DNA of 64,000 nucleotides. It comes from Planctomyces sp. Its GTDB lineage: Bacteria; Planctomycetota; Planctomycetia; Planctomycetales; Planctomycetaceae. Shown here in pieces: positions 48,001 to 55,674 of this stretch (the first letter of the stretch is position 1; every line of letters starts with the position of its first letter). The notes beneath the pieces are model-generated. The model saw only the letters and a list, made by a program, of their open reading frames with translations. It had not been told where the DNA came from and did not search any database. The stretch covers positions 191,483 through 255,482 of the forward strand of contig JAEUIH010000005.1 of the NCBI GenBank assembly GCA_016795105.1, written 5' to 3'. The translations under genes and the position numbers were made by a program.

Positions 48001-48686
48001 TCCCGCAACTGAAAGAAGAATCACGTCTTGCCGGCGAAGCACTGCTCTCAAGTCGATCTGTATGGTCGACCAGACTTGTTGATGCAGTCAATGCCGGACA
48101 GGTTGCCGCCAGTTTGATCTCTGAACAAACTCTGCGACGGATGCTGATCCATCAGGATTCAGAATTGAAACAGAAGATTGAAAAGCAATGGGGCGAAGTT
48201 GCCGGCGCATCGACAGCTCAGATGCAGGCGGAAATCAGTCGTGTCTCGAATCTGCTGACCTCTGGCAGCGGAAATCCGAAACAGGGAAAAGCACTGTTCA
48301 TGCAAAACTGCGGTCGCTGCCACCTGCTGTTCGAGGAAGGCGGCAGAATTGGGCCGGACCTGACGCCGTTTGCTCGCGACAACACCGAACGCATGCTGAC
48401 GAACATCATCAATCCGAATCTGGAGATTCGGGAGGGCTTTGAGAACTTTATTGTTCTCACCAACGATGGCCGAGTACTCAACGGATTCCTTGCGGACAAA
48501 GACAATCAGATTGTCATCCTGCGAGGGGTCGATGGACAGAATGTCATCCTTCAGAAGACTGACATTGAAGAAATGAAGGCAGTACCACAATCGGTGATGC
48601 CCGAAGGCAGTCTGAAGACACTGAACGACCAGCAGCTACGTGACCTGTTTGCATATCTCCGGTCATCGCAGCCGGTGAACTATTAG
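45093..48686 (+). CDS. Secreted Pirellula/Verrucomicrobium-type dehydrogenase with C-terminal heme site
   Basis: A 1197-residue exported protein. The signal peptide lies at ~8-35 (RRLFAATLLASIFLHISSA). A beta-sandwich domain (~40-190, WVNGRQVG, PGEWNTIALRV) precedes the propeller-like membrane-bound dehydrogenase domain (~220-620, with PLFMMWDERGRMWVMEYRQY, SVINSLRMGPDGWLYGAQG, RPVDIKAGPDGCIYVADMYE). Helical HEAT-like repeats follow (~640-1040). The last ~140 residues are the cytochrome-like domain with CGRCH at ~1073-1077 and the region GRIGPDLTPFARDN. GTG 45093 has GAGG seven bases upstream; ATG 45018 is less likely. It probably oxidises a sugar-like substrate in the periplasm (inferred). 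Confidence 0.88.
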   Translation: MKSFRQFRIARRLFAATLLASIFLHISSAGCLSSAFAQEPKNSWHLLTVPDAFRSVPGGELAPINGYSWYRALVRIPADWSEGEITLFAESLDDARSAWVNGRQVGATGTFPPQFRSGLGEKGRYPVPNSLLQPGEWNTIALRVFQSDPRPNFSVAPVVILNESTRTAVRLEGQWQYRPGDDPAWSSAKLTEFGVETDAGLSETDAVARGLYQRIDQVEDIEKYVTRRNGDTDPLTPEDAVKRFQTPDDLEVQLVLGDPIIAQPLFMMWDERGRMWVMEYRQYPDPAGLTMVSRDTFLRSVYDKVPPPPPNHFRGHDRISIHEDTDGDGVYDQHKTFVDELNIATSFAIAHGGVYVTNPPYLLFYPDRNHDDIPDGDPEVLLEGFGLEDSHSVINSLRMGPDGWLYGAQGSTVSGVIRKPGSKAPPIRTLGQQIWRYHPKTQIFEVFAEGGGNTFGCEIDSKGRVYSGHNGGDTRGFHYVQGGYYRKGFGKHGPLSNPFAFGFFENIRHHSVARFTHNFILYEENQLPERFRGKLFGIEPLQGQVVLSDVQPYQSSFETKDIERVLKTDDPWFRPVDIKAGPDGCIYVADMYEQRIDHSSHYAGRIDRASGRIYRLKSRQQPVTPQIDYGKKTSAQLLDILKHPSRWHRQTANRLLIDRHDTSLSQTIMERIQESSGQDALEYLWALNASEELSDTHILELLKHGDPFVRAWTVRLTGDRNSASEQVSEALKSLASAEGYIEVRKQLASSAKRLPTELALAILGELMKYNEDATDIHQPLLVWWALESHVQRTEVQQILAKTLNSPEAWKRPMVQQVILERMMKRYASTGTREDLISAAVLLKSVPDRPTAEILLKGFEEAFQGRSLAGIPDELAAAIAESGGGSLALRLRQRQPDAVEQALLLLADTRAKPEERRQVAEVLGQTGLKESLPVLMTLAQNEPESPVLSAVLTALQSFDEPRIADVVITRLPQLKEESRLAGEALLSSRSVWSTRLVDAVNAGQVAASLISEQTLRRMLIHQDSELKQKIEKQWGEVAGASTAQMQAEISRVSNLLTSGSGNPKQGKALFMQNCGRCHLLFEEGGRIGPDLTPFARDNTERMLTNIINPNLEIREGFENFIVLTNDGRVLNGFLADKDNQIVILRGVDGQNVILQKTDIEEMKAVPQSVMPEGSLKTLNDQQLRDLFAYLRSSQPVNY

Positions 48687-48742
48687 TTGCCAAACCCAGG
48701 CTCTACCGTCGCGGGGTCGGCAGGGGCCCTTCAGTCTCATGG
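48684..48742 (+). repeat. Short intergenic repeat starting at a stop codon, copy 1
   Basis: The sequence from TAGTTGCCAAACCCAGGC to about CTCATGG recurs at 49794-49853 with few changes. It contains hairpin-forming GC-rich parts (CGGGGTCGGCAGGGGCCC-like) that also resemble pieces of the 3220-4395 array. The first three bases are the stop codon of the dehydrogenase gene. Confidence 0.8.
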
Positions 48743-49211
48743 TGCAGAATCGTGTTTGACTTCTGAAATGGAGAACATCACGCAAATCGAAGTTTCAAAT
48801 CTACAGTGATGGGAATCGCCAACAGAAACAGAGTCGAATTCTGCCCGTGATGTCGCCGAACGACTTGGACTCGTAGGCGCTTTCGAGAGCGGAGTCACGG
48901 ACCTTTCAACAAATCCATTACACATGAATGGTTTTGGAAAATGACCCACGCCGTTCTCGTTGATACGGGTCCACCTGTAGCGATTCTCGATCGCTCCGAT
49001 CGTCAACACACCGCGTGCGTTAACTCATTGAGTCTATTTCGTACACTTTCGGTTACAAACTGATCTCTTCTGAGCGAAGCAGCTTACCTGCTGCGGCAAC
49101 GCCCCGAACTTGTTAAGCGACTCATTCGATCGACAGTCGAAGGCTTCCTTCACGTCGAAACCCTGACACATATTAATGCGATTGCGATAGTAGAACGTGC
49201 TGATTCAATCT
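48743..49211. other. Intergenic stretch without a supported gene
   Basis: Weak open frames occur on both strands, the longest on the minus strand at 48737-49009, but none has a ribosome-binding site or recognisable sequence. The stretch 49065-49316 on the plus strand is open and protein-like but lacks a normal start codon. It could be a decayed gene. Confidence 0.45.
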
Positions 49212-49553
49212 TCAAACAGTGCAGACATAGACTGCAAGAACACGATCCTGCTCATCAAAAAAGACATATACGACTTTGCCATATTTCCAATACGTCAGAG
49301 CATAGTGCCAGTCTTTGATACCTGGGACAAAACCACTTGCATTGGGAGGCGTCAATGGAGCGCCTTTCAAGGTCTTTGCGAAAGGCTCTCCCATTCGAGT
49401 CATGACATCTTCGCTTGTCATTCCCGCTCCTATTTGCACGGCTATCGAATTGACCATCGTCCGATAGAATATGAGTCCGGCGACTGCGGACATACACAGC
49501 ATCCACATCACGAACATCGCATATGCTGTGATCTTTGTCTTCTTCCATTTCAT
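49212..49553 (-). CDS. Small membrane-anchored protein with BamE/SmpA-like domain
   Basis: A 113-residue protein with one N-terminal transmembrane helix (~10-30, YAMFVMWMLCMSAVAGLIFY). The exported part reads GAGMTSEDVMTRMGEPF, then YALTYWKYGKVVYVFFDEQD and RVLAVYVC. This is the spacing of the SmpA/OmlA (BamE) fold, in which a GMT-type motif is followed by a beta hairpin. The fold assignment is from pattern only. No lipobox is present, unlike true BamE, so a role in outer-membrane assembly should not be assumed. It stands alone. Confidence 0.65.
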   Translation of the reverse strand: MKWKKTKITAYAMFVMWMLCMSAVAGLIFYRTMVNSIAVQIGAGMTSEDVMTRMGEPFAKTLKGAPLTPPNASGFVPGIKDWHYALTYWKYGKVVYVFFDEQDRVLAVYVCTV

Positions 49554-49793
49554 TGCAGCTTCCTCTGTTTGGCAGACTGACTCAGATTATACTATGAGAA
49601 AACTGGGCTACGCAGCCACGTGGATTCCGGGTATTAATTAACGTAACACAAAACAGTCTCATTTCCGAAGCATCACCCTGGTAGATACATCTTCGGCCAG
49701 CTCGCAACTGTTGTGAATGCTCGAACATCGTGAAACCCCGGCTCCATCGGCGTGAAGCCGAAGGGGGCCGGTGGTGTGTTGGTTTTCGACTTC

Positions 49794-49853
49794 TAGTTGT
49801 CAAACCCAGGCTCTACCGACGCGGGGTCGGCAGGGGCCCTTTGGGTGTCTCAT
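49794..49853 (+). repeat. Short intergenic repeat starting with TAG, copy 2
   Basis: Starts TAGTTGTCAAACCCAGGC and ends near CTCATGGG. It differs from the copy at 48684 at a few positions (for example CCGACG against CCGTCG). Both begin with TAG, but this copy is not attached to a recognisable gene. Confidence 0.8.
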
Positions 49854-50047
49854 GGGTGATTAATGCAATCAACGCGAACACGACACGGAGATGTTCGCGT
49901 TCATCCAGCAGATTCAGGGAGGCCAGCAGATTGAGTTCACTGGTGCTGAGGAGCACTGGTAACGTGATTGTAGGTGATGGACTGTTGATTCATGACTGTG
50001 TTACAGGCTGGGGTCGGGGGTTTGGTGGGCGTTGGCGTATTGGTTCC

Positions 50048-50102
50048 GGACGCCTGCGGCTCGCCGCTAAACGAAACTGACGCCTGCGGCTCGCCGTTAA
50101 AC
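50048..50102 (+). repeat. Direct repeat pair, ~24 bp, 31-bp spacing
   Basis: Two copies of GACGCCTGCGGCTCGCCG followed by CTAAAC or TTAAAC. Each copy contains the small palindromic core GCCTGCGGC/GCCG. Only two copies are present. Confidence 0.8.
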
Positions 50103-50238
50103 TGTTGAGATTTGTGTTGTGGACCATGGAAAATACAGGGAAAGCACCTTTTTCAATTGGCGGATGCCGGGTAGCATTCGAGGTAGCCCAAGGGACCTGT
50201 CAAATTCGGAACGCTCTGTTGCTTTAGGAGTTGGCTCT

Positions 50239-52086
50239 ATGGTTCGCATTCACAGTCGCATTGAACTTCGAGTTGCGTGCATGTTTGCGGTGGCTGCACT
50301 CGTAAGTGGAACCCAGAGCAACTGTTTCACTACAGTGATGGCAGAGACTCCAGCGACCAAAGAAGCTGAAGCCCCTAAAGAGACTCGGGCGGCTGCGGAT
50401 TTCACATCAACCCACAAGCAGGCTCAGATCATCAAGCCACTTGTCGATGGGGAACCTGTACAGCTCAATACATTCTGTCTTGATCGTGATGGAAATATTC
50501 TTGCCTGTGTCGGAGGAAGTTCTGTCAGAGTCGTCGTCAACAAAGATGGCTCACAGCAATCGAAGTCGGTGCAGACACCGCAGCAGGTTCAGGTGATTTC
50601 CCCATCAGGAAATCTGATTCGATCGACAGAGCTGTCCTTTATGCCAACGGCAATCAACCAGGCACCGAACGGACTGATTTTCGTAGCGGGTGCCGGCAAG
50701 GTCTCGGTGATCGATACTGAGGGAAAACTGGTGACCACGGCTGATTCTCCTCATATTGGAAATGTTGAAGAGCTGAAACAACGGGTTGCGGAAGACACAA
50801 AGAAGCAGGCGGAGAAAAGCCAGCAGTTGATGCAGGATCAGCTGAAGCGAGTTGAAGAAAGAATCGCGGCCATTACTTCAAAACCCGAAGCAGACCGAAC
50901 AGAGCTGGAAACGAAACGACTTGCAACGTTTGAACAGCAGAAGACGCTCTATGAGAATCAGCTAAAGTCTGTTCAGCAAGCTGCCGCTCGCCCTGTCAAC
51001 GTAGAGGCTTTGATTTCTCGCAAAATGGGGATCACCGCGCTGGCTGTCACAAGCCGTGACGTGTTCCTGTGCTGTAATGCGGTTGAAGGAACAGGCTATG
51101 AAGTCTGGCGTACGAATCATGAGCTGTCAGATCCTGTGAAAGTGGTTTCGGATCTGCGAGGCTGCTGTGGCCAGTGTGACATTCAGGCGACTGAAGAACA
51201 TCTCGTGCTCGCAGAAAATACTCGATTTCAGGTCGGTGTTCTGGATCGTGATGGCAAGCGGCTCACAGCCTTCGGCAAGGGAGATCGCAAAGCAGTGGAT
51301 GGTTTTGGAAGTTGCTGCAATCCAATGAACGTTCGCTGCTGTTCAAACGGAGACATCTTAACTGCGGAATCAAGTATTGGCACAATTAAACGATTCAGCA
51401 AGAGTGGTGAACTGCTGGGAGTTGTGGGCAAAGCCAAAATTGGCGGAGGCTGCAAACACGTGGCACTCGCAATCGACGAAAAAAGAGATCGCTACTACAT
51501 GATGAATGTCGACAAGGATCACATCTGCGTGATGGTTCCACTCTCCGAAGCGCCGGACATGACCCCCGAAGAAGCTCTGGCGGATGCTGCTCGAAAAGGA
51601 CTGGGCCGCAAACTGATTGGCGAATGGTCTCTTGACGGAAATCGACCTGCAGACGCCCCGGAACCTCCTTCAATCAGCAGTTCTGAAGCGTCGGACAAGG
51701 CCACTGCCACGCAACCTGCTACTGCCACGCAACCTGCTACTGCGGCAAAACCTGCCATAGCGGTCAAAGCAGTACCGGCGACTCGGCTTGTGGTGCCGGT
51801 GAACCGCGTTCAGGCAGATCCATACACTTCGACGTACATCAATTTTTTGGAAGACGGGACACTGTTGACCGTGGGAGGTCTTGCAGGTGCGGACGGTTGG
51901 GAGGCTGTTCGGCAGGAAGGTGATACTCTTTATGCCACTCAGATTCGTGGCGGCATTCAGTACTACGAATACAAAGTGGAGTTTGTTGGCGATGACGAAG
52001 CCACGATATCCCTGATGTACAACGACCGGGCGCTCGGGAGCAATCGCTATAAGCGAGTGAAGAGCAATGCTGGCGAGGCAAAGTAG
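50239..52086 (+). CDS. Secreted Cys-rich beta-propeller protein with coiled-coil insert
   Basis: A 615-residue protein. The signal peptide spans ~8-36 (VACMFAVAALVSGTQS). Propeller-like strands (LDRDGNILACVGG, IDTEGKLVTTADS) are interrupted at ~178-251 by a charged coiled coil (EELKQRVAEDTKKQAEKSQ). The propeller continues with unusual cysteine clusters: CC at ~275, GCCGQC at ~311 and SCCNPMNVRCC at ~358-369, then GGGCKH. A linker with short repeats (ATATQPATATQPATAAKP) leads to a C-terminal beta domain (~535-610). ATG 50239 is supported by AGGAG eight bases upstream. The Cys clusters could bind metal or form disulfides. It precedes thiL by six bases. Family unnamed to me. Confidence 0.75.
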   Translation: MVRIHSRIELRVACMFAVAALVSGTQSNCFTTVMAETPATKEAEAPKETRAAADFTSTHKQAQIIKPLVDGEPVQLNTFCLDRDGNILACVGGSSVRVVVNKDGSQQSKSVQTPQQVQVISPSGNLIRSTELSFMPTAINQAPNGLIFVAGAGKVSVIDTEGKLVTTADSPHIGNVEELKQRVAEDTKKQAEKSQQLMQDQLKRVEERIAAITSKPEADRTELETKRLATFEQQKTLYENQLKSVQQAAARPVNVEALISRKMGITALAVTSRDVFLCCNAVEGTGYEVWRTNHELSDPVKVVSDLRGCCGQCDIQATEEHLVLAENTRFQVGVLDRDGKRLTAFGKGDRKAVDGFGSCCNPMNVRCCSNGDILTAESSIGTIKRFSKSGELLGVVGKAKIGGGCKHVALAIDEKRDRYYMMNVDKDHICVMVPLSEAPDMTPEEALADAARKGLGRKLIGEWSLDGNRPADAPEPPSISSSEASDKATATQPATATQPATAAKPAIAVKAVPATRLVVPVNRVQADPYTSTYINFLEDGTLLTVGGLAGADGWEAVRQEGDTLYATQIRGGIQYYEYKVEFVGDDEATISLMYNDRALGSNRYKRVKSNAGEAK

Positions 52087-52092
52087 AAGCAC

Positions 52093-53022
52093 TTGACGAC
52101 GGAACGTGACTTTATCCGATCCCTGGGACAGCAGTTCCCCGTCCTTGCCCCGGTACGGACGGGAATTGGCGATGATGGGGCAGTGATTTCAACGGAGGAT
52201 CACAGCGATCTTGTCGTCGTCACAGACATGCTGCTGGATGGTGTCCATTTCGACCTCCACACGCATTCGCCAGCAGCCGCTGGCCGGAAAGCGGTTGCCG
52301 TCAACCTGAGCGACCTCGCTGCGATGGGATGCCGTCCCACCGCAGCATTCGTTTCGATTGCAGTCCCTCGCGGCATGAATGATGCTGCGACGTTTCTGCA
52401 GGAGCTGTACGAAGGAATCGGTCAGATTCTGAGCGAGTATTCAACGACACTTGCTGGCGGTGATACGAATTCATGGAACGGGCCGTTCGCGATTAATGTC
52501 TGCCTGACAGGTTCACCATTTCAGCAGCGATCGGTGCTGAGGTCCACAGCCAGGGCACAACAGGGACTTTACGTCACTGGACCACTGGGGGGCAGTTTCC
52601 CGTCCGGTCGACACCTGACGTTTCGTCCGCGGCTCGCGGAGTCAGAATGGCTGATGGCCCATTTTCCTCCTCAGGCAATGATGGATCTCTCCGATGGCCT
52701 GTCGATTGATGCTCATCGACTTGCTGAATCCAGCGGAGTTGGAATTGAGATCTATGAAGAAGCCGTGCCTGTGCACAATGATGTGCCCGTTCAGATATCA
52801 CGAGCGGAACGATTTCGGGCCGCCATCAGTGACGGAGAAGACTTTGAACTACTTGTAGTACTGTCTGATGAGCAGTCGATGCAGTTGAGAAGCGGAGCCA
52901 TCGAGCCCCCGTTTCCACTGATTGAGATCGGAAGAACGACTGAGGCCAATGGACTGTGGCTGATCGACTCTTCAGGCCTGCGAAGGCCTTTGAGGGCCAC
53001 CGGGTGGGAACATCCAATTTAG
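52093..53022 (+). CDS. thiL: Thiamine-monophosphate kinase
   Basis: A 309-residue enzyme that phosphorylates thiamine monophosphate to thiamine diphosphate with ATP, the last step of coenzyme synthesis. Motifs: TGIGDDGAVI (ATP/Mg binding, ~24-33), VVTDMLLDGVHFD, KAVAVNLSDLAAMG, GGDTN, MMDLSDGLSIDAHRLA and ISDGEDFELLV. Length is normal for the family. The start is TTG at 52093, six bases after the previous stop, so it is translated with or after the propeller gene. No other thiamine genes are nearby. Confidence 0.95.
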   Translation: MTTERDFIRSLGQQFPVLAPVRTGIGDDGAVISTEDHSDLVVVTDMLLDGVHFDLHTHSPAAAGRKAVAVNLSDLAAMGCRPTAAFVSIAVPRGMNDAATFLQELYEGIGQILSEYSTTLAGGDTNSWNGPFAINVCLTGSPFQQRSVLRSTARAQQGLYVTGPLGGSFPSGRHLTFRPRLAESEWLMAHFPPQAMMDLSDGLSIDAHRLAESSGVGIEIYEEAVPVHNDVPVQISRAERFRAAISDGEDFELLVVLSDEQSMQLRSGAIEPPFPLIEIGRTTEANGLWLIDSSGLRRPLRATGWEHPI

Positions 53023-53699
53023 ATGGCGGTCAGCACCAGCATCCACAAGGTTCCTCCCGGCATTCAGAGCCGAGAGAGGATCCGGGCTGAGAACATGATC
53101 TACATTGCAACGCATGGCCTGCTTGTACTACTAACAGTTGAATTCTTTTCGAGCCGCAAAGATTTTAAACGGTGAGTTGCGTAAGTTGTTTCGTGCTGGC
53201 GTTTTGCGCATCGAGGATTGCAGGGCGTTGATCCCGGCTTCATACAGTGTGTAGCCAGCGTGATTGGTAACCACGAAAGACACACAAAAGTACTCATCAC
53301 GCTCCGCCGTGATGACGAGTCCCCCAGGTCCGACCCTTCCGCGTCTTCCGTGGTCAAAACGCCAACCCTGCCTTCGATTCGAACACAAAACCGCGAACAC
53401 AGCCCCTAAGTGTTCTCGTATGGCAAGACAATGAGGGCAGAAGAATGCAGGACTCGACCATTCTCCTGCCCGCATTCTTCTGCCATACCCCGAACTCCTG
53501 GCCGCCTGAGATTCTTTCGTGTGGTTCGTGTCTTTCGTGGTTAAATTACCAACCCTGGCTGCGGCTGAGCGAAGCGAAGCCGCGCTGGGAAAGCTCGTTC
53601 CTGACGCAAACAACTGCCCTGAAGAGACTCATCTCGTGCGCGGAACACCGCTGTTCTTTACGTGGTTCGGAAGACGCCCATGCTTCAGGATGATTTGCA
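53023..53699. other. Repeat-bearing intergenic region
   Basis: No gene is supported in these 677 bases. It holds a large inverted repeat (53264-53553) and a nested 13-bp-arm palindrome (53436-53448 with 53472-53484). Remaining open frames are short and lack starts or motifs. Confidence 0.6.
53264..53553. repeat. ~290-bp element with inverted ends and a nested palindrome
   Basis: The left end (TTGGTAACCACGAAAGACAC) is inverted at the right end (GTGTCTTTCGTGG, then TTACCAA after a four-base interruption). Inside, arms of 13 bp (GGCAGAAGAATGC and GCATTCTTCTGCC) form a perfect palindrome with a 23-base loop. A third degenerate end-like piece (TCTTCCGTGGTCAAAACGCC) lies at 53345-53365. MITE-like; no coding capacity. 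Confidence 0.75.
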
Positions 53700-53972
53700 T
53701 CAGCCTTCAGAATGCTGATTGCTTTTGTCTGTATGGGCGGCCTGCAGTTCAAGTTCTTTGCGTTCTTTTTCAACGACGTATTTGTACAGCCATTTCCCCC
53801 AAATGAAGTACTGCGCCGCAAACATCAGGCCGAGCATCAAAGCCGCCAGAACCATCAGGCCGGCTCCGGGAATCACGATCGACAGGAGGGCAATAAAGCC
53901 GGACGCCATCAGGAGGAAAACAGCGAACGCAATTGCGACTGTGGGAGGACTTCCCGGGGGAGCCTTGCTCAC
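53700..53972 (-). CDS. Small two-helix membrane protein
   Basis: A 90-residue protein. After a Pro-rich start (MSKAPPGSPPT), two transmembrane helices follow (~12-34 and ~36-58), then a charged, Glu/Lys-rich tail (YVVEKERKELELQAA). It has no recognised domain. Its start overlaps the stop of the SRPBCC gene as ATGA on the minus strand, so the two proteins are translationally coupled and may act together at the membrane. Confidence 0.75.
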   Translation of the reverse strand: MSKAPPGSPPTVAIAFAVFLLMASGFIALLSIVIPGAGLMVLAALMLGLMFAAQYFIWGKWLYKYVVEKERKELELQAAHTDKSNQHSEG

Positions 53973-54427
53973 TGAATCACTCCCTTGTGGATGAGTTCTT
54001 TCATCAGATCGTAGCGGGTAGTAAAGCCTTCATCGAGCGATTCGGTGATGCGATTTTCGGTCATCATAAAACCCAGCATTCCCCCGGGAGGCTCGAATTC
54101 AATGATGTCAGTCAGCAGAGTCAGACCGGAAGCTGTCGACTGAAACTCCTGACGATGCTTCCATTGGCGGAGAGGTCCCTCGAGTTGACGTTCCTCAATC
54201 AGCATATCGTCTGCGGCCGTATAGATGTGAGTTGCCCGCTGCTTGAAACCGTAGGCCATAATGCGAAATTCGATTTCTTCCCCGACAGTCACAAACTCGG
54301 GTGCACGCAGAATTTCCAGCTTCATATCGGGATCACTGATCCTGGGCAGATTTAGTGGCCGCCCCACAAATGCCCTAAGCGAACTCGGCGAACAGTTCAG
54401 CTCTGCGGAGATTGAAAACACGGGCAT
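53969..54427 (-). CDS. SRPBCC (START-like) ligand-binding family protein
   Basis: A 152-residue protein. The SRPBCC beta-grip/helix pattern is visible: ISAELNCSPSSLRAFVGRPLNLPRIS, GEEIEFRIMAYGF, QWKHRQEFQ, TLLTDIIEFEPPGGMLGFMM and a C-terminal helix (RYDLMKELI). This subgroup resembles the YfcH-associated 'ligand-binding SRPBCC' proteins; ligand unknown. The family usually starts at M-P-V-F, hence ATG 54427, but ATG 54445 or TTG 54451 would add six to eight residues. It is coupled to the downstream two-helix membrane protein and divergent from miaA. Confidence 0.8.
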   Translation of the reverse strand: MPVFSISAELNCSPSSLRAFVGRPLNLPRISDPDMKLEILRAPEFVTVGEEIEFRIMAYGFKQRATHIYTAADDMLIEERQLEGPLRQWKHRQEFQSTASGLTLLTDIIEFEPPGGMLGFMMTENRITESLDEGFTTRYDLMKELIHKGVIQ

Positions 54428-54598
54428 TTGATTCGATCGCTCCATTCCCAAAGCATGGTTTCCTGCACTGTGGCAAATAGGCCACCTGTAACACTATAAC
54501 GTACGGCTGTTTGAATGCACGTCGAGTCCGCCTGTGCGGCACTTTTCATTGATGATTCTCACAGCCTGAACGATTTTGTCCGGTTGGTAATTCAGATC

Positions 54599-55546
54599 AT
54601 GTCGATCCCTGTTGATATCCTTCGAAATTCGTGGTTTCTCGCCGGCCCCACGGCCTCCGGAAAAACGGCCCTGTCAATACTGCTGGCGCAGGAACTGAAT
54701 GCTGAAATCATCTCACTGGATTCGATGGCCGTTTATCGAGGCATGGACATTGGCACCGCAAAGCCAAGCCTCGCAGAACGGCGTGGGATTCCCCACCATC
54801 TCATTGATGTTGCCGACCCGCACGAAGTCTTCAGCGTCGCGGAGTTCTCATCAATGGCGGAACAGGCTGCCAAAGAGATCTCAGGACGAAGCCGGACGGT
54901 GTTGTTTGTCGGCGGCACCGGACTGTACCTGAGAACAATGCTTCGAGGGCTCTTTGAGGGACCTCAGGCGGACTGGGAATTTCGGCAGCAACTAACGTCT
55001 CAGGCTCTTGAGTTCGGTCCTGAATGGCTTCACGGTCGGCTTCAGGAGGTTGATCCGGCTACGGCCAGCCGACTGCATTCGAATGATATGAGACGCATCA
55101 TTCGAGCACTCGAGGTATTTCATGTGACAGGAAAGCGACTGTCCGACGAACAGCAGCAGACGGTGCGAGCTACGGACGAGCAGCCAAGAGCCGTGATCTG
55201 GATTTCACCACCTCGCGAATGGCTGCACTCGAGGATCGAGCAGCGTGTCGATCAGATGATGGAAGCAGGCCTGCTTGACGAGACTCGGCGAATGCTTGAA
55301 CAAACTCCACCGCCCGGACGCACGGCCATGCAGGCGCTGGGATATCGGGAATTGATTGGTCATCTCAAGGACCAGTCCAGCCTTAACGCATGCGTTGAGC
55401 AAATCAAGATTGCGACTCGTCAGTTTGCCAAGCGTCAGCATACATGGTTTAGAAATCTCGCTGAAGCCCGACCACTGGAAATCCGGGGCACGGAGTCTGC
55501 TGCAGAGCTCCTGCGGGGGTGCCTGGCGATTGCTCGACCTCACTGA
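54599..55546 (+). CDS. miaA: tRNA dimethylallyltransferase
   Basis: A 315-residue enzyme that adds a dimethylallyl group to N6 of A37 in tRNAs reading UNN codons. The P-loop is AGPTASGKTALS (~14-25). Further motifs: LNAEIISLDSMAVYRGMDIGTAKP, IPHHLIDVADPHE, FVGGTGLYLRTMLRGL, RRIIRALEVFHVTGK and MQALGYREL, then ATRQFAKRQHTWFRN near the end. Length is typical. The frame opens at 54515 with another ATG, but ATG 54599 places the P-loop at its usual distance. The gene stands alone. Confidence 0.96.
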   Translation: MSIPVDILRNSWFLAGPTASGKTALSILLAQELNAEIISLDSMAVYRGMDIGTAKPSLAERRGIPHHLIDVADPHEVFSVAEFSSMAEQAAKEISGRSRTVLFVGGTGLYLRTMLRGLFEGPQADWEFRQQLTSQALEFGPEWLHGRLQEVDPATASRLHSNDMRRIIRALEVFHVTGKRLSDEQQQTVRATDEQPRAVIWISPPREWLHSRIEQRVDQMMEAGLLDETRRMLEQTPPPGRTAMQALGYRELIGHLKDQSSLNACVEQIKIATRQFAKRQHTWFRNLAEARPLEIRGTESAAELLRGCLAIARPH

Positions 55547-55674
55547 TTCAATATGATGCGGCCCAACTGCAAACCGGTCCTGACCGGTACTCGGTGTGAC
55601 CTGAAGCTGATCCTGACCTGCTGTTATGTTAACGTGACAAAGAATTTGACTCCGACCTGACTCTGGTGAGCATA

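Larger units (their letters stand above)
49554..50238. other. Repeat-rich intergenic region
   Basis: No gene is supported in these 685 bases. It holds a GC-rich palindromic piece at 49733-49782, a copy of the TAG-started repeat at 49794-49853, and a pair of direct repeats (GACGCCTGCGGCTCGCCG) at 50049-50102. The last ~60 bases must contain the promoter of the propeller protein gene. Confidence 0.6.
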
